A stretch of DNA of 64,000 bases. Source: Brachymonas wangyanguii. GTDB lineage: Bacteria; Pseudomonadota; Gammaproteobacteria; Burkholderiales; Burkholderiaceae_C. The notes below the pieces were generated by a model, which saw nothing but the letters and a program-made list of their open reading frames with translations, was not told the origin of the DNA and searched no databases. How positions within the stretch are numbered: the stretch's first letter is position 1; every line of letters begins with the position of its first letter. The position numbers were made by a program, and so were the translations under genes. Below are positions 57,859-64,000 of the stretch, piece after piece. Location of the stretch: assembly GCF_045055315.1 (NCBI RefSeq), contig NZ_CP173677.1, positions 62,001 through 126,000 on the forward strand. Reading direction: 5' to 3'.

Positions 57859-59387
57859 TGCTGGTGCAGCAATCCGCGCCGCAATTGCATGGCCTCGGCC
57901 AGATGCGGAATCGAGATGCTGTCACTTTCGGCCAGGTCGGCAATCGTGCGCGCCACGCGCAGGGTGCGATGCGTGCTGCGCGCACTCCAGCCGAGTTGGC
58001 GTGCCGCCTTCTGCAGAAAGCCGCTGGCGGCGCCATCGAGCTGCGCACTGGCTTCCAGTGCCAGCCCCTCCAGCAACTGGTTCGGGCTGCCCTGACGCTG
58101 CAGGGCGCGCTCGCGTGCTGCCACCACGCGTTGCTGCACGGTGGCACTGTTCTCTCCGGCGCTGGCGGTCAGCAGCTCTTCGGGTGGCAAGGCCTGCACT
58201 TCCAGTTGCAGGTCGATCCGGTCCAGCAAGGGGCCGCTAAGTTTGCCCTGGTAACGCCGTACCTGGTCTGGCGTACAGCGGCAGGGCCGGATGCGGCTGC
58301 CCAGATAGCCGCAGGGGCAGGGATTCATCGCGGCGATCAGCTGGAAGTGCGCCGGAAACACCGCTTGCCGGCCGGCGCGCGAGATATGGATTTTTCCGGT
58401 CTCCAATGGCTCGCGCAAGGCCTCCAGTGCGGGGCGTGGAAATTCGGGGATCTCGTCGAGAAATAGTGTGCCGTGGCAAGCGAGCGAGATCTCGCCAGGG
58501 CGTGGGGGTGAGCCACCACCGACCAATGCCACCGCACTGGAAGTGTGGTGCGGCGAGCGCATCGGCCGCTGCCCCCACTGCTCTGGCGTGAAGTGTCCGG
58601 CCAGGCTGGCCACGGCCGCGGCAGCCAGCGCCTGTTGCGGCTGCATCGGTGGCAGCAGGCCGGCAAAGCGCTGTGCCAGCATGGACTTGCCCGATCCTGG
58701 CGGGCCCAGCAGCAGCATCGAATGCTGGCCGGCGGCGGCAATCTCCAATGCCCGGCGCGCTGCGGCCTGGCCTTTCACATCGGCCAGATCCGGATAGCGC
58801 GGCGTGGACTGGCGTGCCGGATCCGGCTGCATGCGGTACCAGCCTTCAGGCAGTTCCTGTTGTGATCCAGCGGGCGCAAAGGCCTGCACCACATCACCCA
58901 GCGTGCGGGCGCCATAGACCTGCAGGCCGGGCACCAGCGCGGCCTCGCAGGCGCTGTCGTGCGGCAGGACCAGCGCGGCGGAATCGCCCTGCTGGCAATG
59001 CGCGGCCGCCATGGCGAGCGCGCCGCGTACCGGCTTCAGCTCGCCGGACAGCGACAGCTCACCGGCAAACACATGATCCGCCAGCCGACTCGCATCGACC
59101 TGGTCGCTGGCCGCCAGAATCCCCATGGCGATCGGCAGGTCGAAGCGGCCGGAATCCTTGGGCAGGTCGGCCGGAGCCAGATTGACCGTGATGCGCCGGT
59201 TGTGCGGAAAGTCCAGTCCGGCATTCTGGATCGCGCAACGCACGCGTTCACGCGCTTCCTTGACCTCGGTATCGGCTAGCCCGACCAGGGTGAAACTGGG
59301 CAGGCCGGGTGCCAGATGCACCTCGACCATGACCGGTGGCGCTTCCAGCCCGAGCAGGGCACGACTGGGGACAAAGGCGAGGGACAT
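57855..59387 (-). CDS. comM: YifB/ComM-family AAA+ ATPase (Mg chelatase-like)
   Basis: A 510-residue protein: N-terminal Lon-protease-like domain (FTLVGLADTEVKEARERV), then AAA+ (LLLGPPGSGKSMLAQRFAG, Walker A; GTLFLDEIPEFPR, Walker B) and a C-terminal Mg-chelatase domain with CPCGYLGS. ComM in competent bacteria is a hexameric helicase that drives branch migration in transformation and aids integration of divergent DNA. The stop overlaps the BLUF start by 4 bases. Confidence 0.94.
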   Translation of the reverse strand: MSLAFVPSRALLGLEAPPVMVEVHLAPGLPSFTLVGLADTEVKEARERVRCAIQNAGLDFPHNRRITVNLAPADLPKDSGRFDLPIAMGILAASDQVDASRLADHVFAGELSLSGELKPVRGALAMAAAHCQQGDSAALVLPHDSACEAALVPGLQVYGARTLGDVVQAFAPAGSQQELPEGWYRMQPDPARQSTPRYPDLADVKGQAAARRALEIAAAGQHSMLLLGPPGSGKSMLAQRFAGLLPPMQPQQALAAAAVASLAGHFTPEQWGQRPMRSPHHTSSAVALVGGGSPPRPGEISLACHGTLFLDEIPEFPRPALEALREPLETGKIHISRAGRQAVFPAHFQLIAAMNPCPCGYLGSRIRPCRCTPDQVRRYQGKLSGPLLDRIDLQLEVQALPPEELLTASAGENSATVQQRVVAARERALQRQGSPNQLLEGLALEASAQLDGAASGFLQKAARQLGWSARSTHRTLRVARTIADLAESDSISIPHLAEAMQLRRGLLHQH

Positions 59388-59455
59388 GGCGATAATATGA
59401 ATACTAAATAACTATATCATGCCATGATTGTTGCCAAGCTGATCTGCGCCAGGCA

Positions 59456-59488
59456 AGAAAAAACCGCCCTGCTAGCAGCAGGACGGTT
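59456..59488 (-). terminator. Rho-independent terminator of the CsbD-like gene
   Basis: A 12-bp stem with one G-U pair (AACCGTCCTGCT / AGCAGGGCGGTT on the minus strand) and a T-run, 39 bases past the stop. The 70 bases between it and comM hold only the AT-rich comM promoter. Confidence 0.85.
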
Positions 59489-59526
59489 GTCATGCAGACG
59501 GCAGCGGGTACCGTCGTCAGCAGGAC

Positions 59527-59754
59527 TTAGTCGTGGAAACGGGCGTCAGGGTGACGCGCTTCCCAGTCGGCCAGCTGCTTTTCAGCTTCGTCGCGGGCAA
59601 TGCCGGCGCGCTCCTGGATCTTGCCGACCAGCTGCTGGCGCTTGCCGTCGATCACGTCCAGATCGTCGTCGGTGAGCTTGCCCCACTGTTCCTTGATCTT
59701 GCCCTTGAATTGCTTCCAGTTGCCTTCGATGGTGTCCTTGTTGATGGCGGTCAT
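59527..59754 (-). CDS. CsbD-family stress protein
   Basis: A 75-residue hydrophilic protein with the CsbD signature (KDTIEGNWKQFKGKIKEQWG and IDGKRQQLVGKIQERAG) and a C-terminal DARFHD tail. Family members accumulate in general stress; the mechanism is unknown. ATG 59754 follows GGAG at 8 bases; the in-frame ATG at 59772 has no site. Confidence 0.9.
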   Translation of the reverse strand: MTAINKDTIEGNWKQFKGKIKEQWGKLTDDDLDVIDGKRQQLVGKIQERAGIARDEAEKQLADWEARHPDARFHD

Positions 59755-59900
59755 TGCTTTATCTCCATTCAATAGGGATGTCAGTGCATCCGGGTGAAAG
59801 GACTGCTGCGGTGACGTCTGTCATCTGCAGCAGCACTGGGTTCAGTGTAGAAAAGCCCTGACTTCCGGCGGGTGGGACAAGCTTGCAAGCAGACGTAGGA

Positions 59901-60608
59901 TCAGGCCTTCAGGGCCGACAGCGCCTGCAGCGTGCGCTCCATGGCGATGGCGTCGGCTGCGGCATCATAGTGGTTGCCGTTTGGGCGCGCGAAGGCGTGT
60001 TGCACGCCCGGGTACTCGAACACCTGCACGTTGTCGTGCTGGGCGGCAGCAGCCTTGATCTGCTCCTGCGCTTCGGCCGGGCAGTATTCGTCCTGGCCGG
60101 CAAAGTGCAGCACCAGCTGGCCCTTGATGTTGACCATCTCGTCCAGCCTGGCTTCGATGCCGGTACCGTAATAGCCCACCGACACGTCGGCATCGGTGCG
60201 GCAGGCCGCCAGATACGCCATCTTGCCGCCCAGGCAGTAGCCCACCACGCCGGCCTTGGGGTAGTCATTGCAGGCCTCCAGGCTGGTGCGCGCCGTCATC
60301 AGCACGGTGCCAATGTCCTGTGCGCCCACATTCTGGTCAAAGTTGTTGAAGAAGCCGAAGGCCTTCTCCCAGCCTTCCGGCGAATAGTCCAGCTCCACGC
60401 CCGGCTCCAGCCGCCAGAACAGGTCCGGCACGATGGCCACATAGCCTTCCTCGGCATAGCGGTCGGCCACCTGGCGCATGGTCTCGTTCACGCCAAAGAT
60501 TTCCTGGCAGATGACCAGGGCCGGGCCCTTGCCCGATGCAGGTTCGGCGACATAGGCGCTGAAAGTGCCGGTGCCGTCGGTGGACTGGATCTCGATGGTG
60601 TAGCTCAT
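59901..60608 (-). CDS. Dienelactone hydrolase family protein
   Basis: A 235-residue alpha/beta-hydrolase with a Cys nucleophile (VVGYCLGGKMAYLA) in place of Ser, plus FAGQDEYCP and PGVQHAFARP for the Asp and His. This is the dienelactone hydrolase triad. The family cleaves lactones in chlorocatechol degradation, but no ortho-cleavage genes are nearby, so the natural substrate is open. It is divergent from torF. Confidence 0.9.
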   Translation of the reverse strand: MSYTIEIQSTDGTGTFSAYVAEPASGKGPALVICQEIFGVNETMRQVADRYAEEGYVAIVPDLFWRLEPGVELDYSPEGWEKAFGFFNNFDQNVGAQDIGTVLMTARTSLEACNDYPKAGVVGYCLGGKMAYLAACRTDADVSVGYYGTGIEARLDEMVNIKGQLVLHFAGQDEYCPAEAQEQIKAAAAQHDNVQVFEYPGVQHAFARPNGNHYDAAADAIAMERTLQALSALKA

Positions 60609-60762
60609 GCTGTCTCCTTCATGGTTCTTGGTAAGGACCCGCCACCAGGCACATGGCAGGTTGTCCCGATCGATTATGACGGGGGAAACTTGCCGACAAC
60701 ATGACAGCTTCCCGCTGCCATGTGTCAGAGTGTGTCGGGAAAAGCACCAAACCCGGGCGAAA

Positions 60763-60779
60763 CGCACCAATGCAGTGCA
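60763..60779. promoter_or_regulatory. NtrC-type enhancer
   Basis: CGCAC-N7-GTGCA matches the TGCAC-N7-GTGCA enhancer with one mismatch, about 53 bases before the -24 element. A second, half-matching GCACC is at 60744. Confidence 0.6.
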
Positions 60780-60831
60780 TGTTTCGTGTGCCTCTTGCTG
60801 CATCGCGGCAAAAAACGCCTGCTTACAGACT

Positions 60832-60846
60832 TGGCACATATCTTGC
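60832..60846 (+). promoter_or_regulatory. Sigma-54 promoter of torF-glnK-amtB
   Basis: TGGCAC-N5-TTGC with GG and GC exactly 12 bases apart (the -24/-12 pattern), 49 bases before the torF ATG. Confidence 0.8.
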
Positions 60847-60894
60847 TTGATATCGCATGCAGTCATTCACTCATACGCGATCGGGAGGATCATC

Positions 60895-61653
60895 ATGCGC
60901 ACTATCCCTGCAATCCCTGCGGTTCTGGTCATCACACTGTTGTCCGGCCTGTCTGCCACCAGGGCCCTGGCCCAGGAGGCCGCACCGTCGGCTGGCGGCC
61001 TCAGTGCCAATATGGGTGCGGTCACACTGTATAAGTACCGTGGCCAGGACCAGTACATCAACCACAGCGGCGAAGAGAAGAAGCTGCGCCCGGCCCTGCA
61101 AGCCGGCTTGGACCATGACTTCGGCAACGGCTTTTACGTGGGCAACTGGAACTCCAGCGTGCGCTTGCCCAGTAGCAGCGGCACCGCCCATCTCGAAATG
61201 GACTTTTACGGTGGCTACCGTTTCGAGACCGGCCTGCTGGCCTGGGACGTAGGCGCGCTGCGCTACCAGTATCCCGGCTCCGGCGTGCTCAACACCACCG
61301 AGGTCTATGCCGGTGCCACCTATGGCCCGGCCACGCTCAAGTATTCGCATACCGTGTCCGACCGCTACTTCGGCTTGGAGGGTGGCAAGAACACCGGCTA
61401 TCTCAACCTGGCTGTGAATTACCCGGTCAGCGAGGCCGTGGCGCTGCAGGCCAGTGTCGGTCACACCATGCTGGATGGCGGTGCGCGCCAGGCCAGCGGC
61501 CTGCCCGATTACACCGATTACAGCCTGGGCCTGGCCTGGACGGCTCAGCCCGGGCTGACCGTGACGGCAGCCGTGGCGGGTGCCAACCAGGACGATGCCT
61601 GGGGCTATGTGAACAAGCCCAAGGCCATTATTGGCATGAAATATGCTTTTTGA
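60895..61653 (+). CDS. TorF-family outer-membrane protein (TIGR02001 family)
   Basis: A 252-residue exported beta-barrel protein with a signal peptide ending ATRALAQE. It has repeated amphipathic strands (HLEMDFYGGYRFETGLLAW) and a terminal Phe (GMKYAF). TorF-like proteins commonly sit before glnK-amtB in betaproteobacteria and may pass nitrogen solutes, though that role is inferred. The GGGAGG ribosome site is strong. Confidence 0.85.
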   Translation: MRTIPAIPAVLVITLLSGLSATRALAQEAAPSAGGLSANMGAVTLYKYRGQDQYINHSGEEKKLRPALQAGLDHDFGNGFYVGNWNSSVRLPSSSGTAHLEMDFYGGYRFETGLLAWDVGALRYQYPGSGVLNTTEVYAGATYGPATLKYSHTVSDRYFGLEGGKNTGYLNLAVNYPVSEAVALQASVGHTMLDGGARQASGLPDYTDYSLGLAWTAQPGLTVTAAVAGANQDDAWGYVNKPKAIIGMKYAF

Positions 61654-61710
61654 TTCCTGTGCGACGCGCCATACGCGTCACCTGCAGACCCTCACCAGGA
61701 GTACCCGAAC

Positions 61711-62049
61711 ATGAAGCTCATCACCGTGATCATCAAACCCTTCAAGCTCGACGACGTGCGTGAAGCCCTGTCAGACATCGGTGTGCGCGGCGTCACCGTC
61801 ACCGAAGTGAAAGGCTTTGGCCGTCAGAAAGGCCATACCGAGCTCTACCGCGGCGCCGAATATGTCGTCGATTTTCTGCCCAAGATCAAGCTCGAAGCTG
61901 CGGTGGACGATGCCATCGTCGAGCAGGTACTCGAGACCATCCAGGCCAGCGCCCGTACCGGCAAGATCGGTGACGGCAAGATTTTCGTCACTGAGCTGGA
62001 ACAGGTCATCCGCATCCGTACCGGCGAGTCCGGCAGCATCGCCCTCTGA
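61711..62049 (+). CDS. glnK: Nitrogen regulatory PII protein GlnK
   Basis: A 112-residue trimeric signal protein. The T-loop GRQKGHTELYRGAEYVVDF contains Tyr51, the uridylylation site, and RTGKIGDGKIFV is the B-loop. GlnK blocks AmtB when nitrogen is ample and reports ATP/2-oxoglutarate status. Located 57 bases after torF and 27 before amtB. Confidence 0.97.
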   Translation: MKLITVIIKPFKLDDVREALSDIGVRGVTVTEVKGFGRQKGHTELYRGAEYVVDFLPKIKLEAAVDDAIVEQVLETIQASARTGKIGDGKIFVTELEQVIRIRTGESGSIAL

Positions 62050-62076
62050 GGCCATCCCCCCAACAGGAGAATCTCC

Positions 62077-63399
62077 ATGATGAAGTCCCTTCCCTCCCGG
62101 CTGGCCGCTGTCATGGCGCTGGCATTGACCAGTGCCAGCGCACTGGCCCAGACCCCGGCCGTCGAAGCTACCGTCAACAAGGGTGACGTGGCCTGGCTGC
62201 TCACCTCCACCCTACTCGTGATCATGATGAGCCTGCCCGGTATCGCGCTGTTCTACGGCGGCCTGGCGCGCAGCAAGAACATGCTGTCCGTGCTGATGCA
62301 GGTCTTTGCCGTGTTTTCCATGGTTGCCGTGCTGTGGGCCTTCTACGGCTACAGCCTCGCCTTCAGCGGTGGTGGTGCCATCTACGGCGATTTCGGCAAG
62401 CTGTTCCTGAGCGGTGTCGGTGTGGACGCCCTGGGTGATACCTTCAGTGCCGATGCCAAGATCCCGGAACTGGCCTTTGTCGCCTTCCAGTGTTCGTTCG
62501 CCGCCATCAGCTGCGCCATCATCGTCGGCTCGCTAGCCGAGCGCATGCGCTTTGCCGCGCTGATGACCTTCATCGGCCTGTGGTTCACGCTCAGCTACTT
62601 GCCGATCGCGCACATGGTCTGGTCCGGCAACGGCTACCTGTTCGGCAAGGGCGCACTGGATTTTGCCGGTGGTACCGTGGTGCACATCAACGCCGGTGTT
62701 GCCGGCCTGGTGGCAGCCTATGTGCTGGGCAAGCGTATCGGCTATGGCCGTGAGGCGCTGATGCCGCACAGCCTGACGCTGACCATGGTCGGTGCCGCGC
62801 TGCTGTGGGTCGGCTGGTTCGGCTTCAACGGTGGTTCTGCACTCGAAGCCAACGGCACGGCTGCGCTGGCCTTCGTCAACACGCTGATGGCGACTGCCGC
62901 AGCCGTACTGTCCTGGCTGCTGACCGAAGCCGTGCTGGGCCGCAAGCCTTCCATGCTGGGTGCGGCTTCCGGTGCCATTTCCGGTCTGGTGGTGATCACC
63001 CCGGCGGCCGGTACGGTCGGCGTGATGGGTGGCATCGCCATGGGTCTGCTAGTGTCCCCGATCTGTTTCTGGGGCGTGACCGGCCTGAAGCGCCTGCTCA
63101 AGGTCGATGATGCCTTCGATGCCTTTGGCATCCATGGGGTTGGCGGCATCGTTGGCGCCGTGCTGGTGGGCGTGTTCACTGCGCCGGCGTTGGGTGGCAT
63201 GGGCGCGGCAGACTTTGACATGCTGCACCAGCTCTGGGTCCAGATCGAAGGCGTGCTGATCACCATCGTCTGGTCCGGCGTAGTCACGGTCGTGCTCTGC
63301 AAGCTGATCGGCATGACCATCGGCCTGCGCGTCAGTGAAGAGGACGAGCGCCAGGGGCTGGACATCAGCAGCCATGGCGAATCTGCCTACAGCCGTTGA
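62077..63399 (+). CDS. amtB: Ammonium transporter AmtB
   Basis: A 440-residue protein with a cleavable signal peptide (ASALAQ), then 11 helices. The twin-His pore is visible: GGTVVHINAGVAG and DAFGIHGVGGIVG. FYGGLARSKNMLSVLMQ, just after the first helix, is the Amt family signature. Co-transcribed with glnK. Confidence 0.97.
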   Translation: MMKSLPSRLAAVMALALTSASALAQTPAVEATVNKGDVAWLLTSTLLVIMMSLPGIALFYGGLARSKNMLSVLMQVFAVFSMVAVLWAFYGYSLAFSGGGAIYGDFGKLFLSGVGVDALGDTFSADAKIPELAFVAFQCSFAAISCAIIVGSLAERMRFAALMTFIGLWFTLSYLPIAHMVWSGNGYLFGKGALDFAGGTVVHINAGVAGLVAAYVLGKRIGYGREALMPHSLTLTMVGAALLWVGWFGFNGGSALEANGTAALAFVNTLMATAAAVLSWLLTEAVLGRKPSMLGAASGAISGLVVITPAAGTVGVMGGIAMGLLVSPICFWGVTGLKRLLKVDDAFDAFGIHGVGGIVGAVLVGVFTAPALGGMGAADFDMLHQLWVQIEGVLITIVWSGVVTVVLCKLIGMTIGLRVSEEDERQGLDISSHGESAYSR

Positions 63400-63416
63400 T
63401 CCAGCCGCCCATGAAA

Positions 63417-63444
63417 AATGCCGACAGCGCTAGCTGTCGGCATT
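63417..63444 (+). terminator. Stem-loop after amtB
   Basis: A 12-bp perfect stem (AATGCCGACAGC / GCTGTCGGCATT) with a 4-base loop; the T-run is 24 bases further, so it may be a weak or processed terminator. Confidence 0.6.
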
Positions 63445-63598
63445 CGGGTGTGCTGTTGCACTATTTTTTGGGCTGTGTCTCCTCGGCCTCTGTGCTGCTG
63501 CAGCGTGTGCATCAGCGTGTCCCGGAACTATAGCGAGATTGCCCTCGCAACCATCCTAGGTAAAACCCTGAAATGCTATTAATTACACCCGCCAGGCA

Positions 63599-64000
63599 TC
63601 AATCGTCGCTACGCAGATAGTGCTTGCGCCAGAACCACAGGCTCAGCAGCACCGCAATCGACAGCATGCTGCCAATGGCAATCCAGAAGCCGATGCTGAG
63701 CTTGAGCAGCGGCATCTCCAGAAAGTTCATGCCGAAAATGCCGGCGATCAGGTTCAGCGGCAGGAAAATCGCGGTCAGCGTGGTCAGCACGCGCATGATG
63801 TCGTTGGTGCGATTGCCCTGTGCGCTGAAATGGATCTGCACTGCAGTTTCGGCCGATTGTTCCAGCCGGCGCACATGGTGCAGCACACGCTGGATATGCT
63901 CGATCACGTCGCGTCCGCGTGCAATCAGCAGGTCGTGGTGCGCTGTCAGTTCCTTGCCCGACAGGCCGGCCTGTGCAGCTGGCAGGTGCTCGGCCAGGCT
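63599..64000 (-). CDS. CorA-family divalent metal transporter (C-terminal part)
   Basis: The visible ~133 residues are the C-terminal part of a pentameric CorA-type channel, beginning in the long stalk helix (LAEHLPAAQAGLSGKELTAHH). TTLTAIFLPLNLIAGIFGMNF carries the selectivity motif GMN between the two membrane helices, and it ends KHYLRSDD. Upstream sequence is off the window. Whether it carries Mg, Co or Zn cannot be told. Confidence 0.9.
   Translation of the reverse strand, partial: SLAEHLPAAQAGLSGKELTAHHDLLIARGRDVIEHIQRVLHHVRRLEQSAETAVQIHFSAQGNRTNDIMRVLTTLTAIFLPLNLIAGIFGMNFLEMPLLKLSIGFWIAIGSMLSIAVLLSLWFWRKHYLRSDD

Overview
The window is a high-GC, densely coded chromosome segment of a betaproteobacterium. 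It is most likely from the order Burkholderiales and resembles Alcaligenaceae. That placement is inferred from gene content and order: mnmG-rsmG-parA-hydrolase-parB, methionine synthase split into two genes, torF-glnK-amtB, one fused indolepyruvate oxidoreductase, and glnE beside a giant YhdP-type gene. No 16S rRNA or tRNA gene was seen, so the genus is not fixed.

Layout. 1-5.3 kb: a minus-strand tetR - outer-membrane factor - adaptor - RND pump operon, with a palindromic operator before tetR. 5.4-24.5 kb: core genes glnE, yhdP-like, mltA, indolepyruvate oxidoreductase, maeB, a secreted barnase-type RNase with a barstar-type inhibitor gene, and gyrB. 24.55-34.38 kb: an accessory island between gyrB and the chromosomal DUF1328 gene. 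It carries a large two-gene locus that I read as Druantia type III anti-phage defence (druH, druE). An intact IS3-family element sits at the druH/druE junction with no target duplication. druE has lost its first RecA domain, so the system looks dead. A frameshifted HigA-type antitoxin lies at the right edge. 34.5-44.2 kb: housekeeping and stress genes (KAS III-like enzyme, aspartate kinase, YjdM, aspartic protease, MFS, pirin, small NTPase, encapsulated-ferritin-like protein, Spy-like protein, cueR-copZ). 44.3-51.6 kb: the apparent replication origin and segregation centre. It has an AT-rich element with TAG trinucleotides next to DnaA boxes, then mnmG, rsmG, parA, a small hydrolase and parB, with four parS sites. 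51.6-64 kb: NCS2 permease, universal stress protein, split metH, a BLUF photoreceptor coupled to comM, CsbD, dienelactone hydrolase, and a torF-glnK-amtB nitrogen operon behind an NtrC/sigma-54 promoter. The window ends inside a CorA-type transporter gene.

How the parts work together. ParA, ParB and the parS sites would separate newly copied origins, and the origin itself appears to lie within the same 5 kb. GlnK and AmtB couple ammonium uptake to nitrogen status, and GlnE upstream acts on glutamine synthetase in the same regulatory network. CueR and CopZ form a copper sensor/chaperone pair without a pump gene in view. The two metH genes together make one methionine synthase. The most unusual parts are the decayed defence island, the origin/parS cluster, the unencapsulated ferritin-like gene and the overlap of the BLUF and comM genes.
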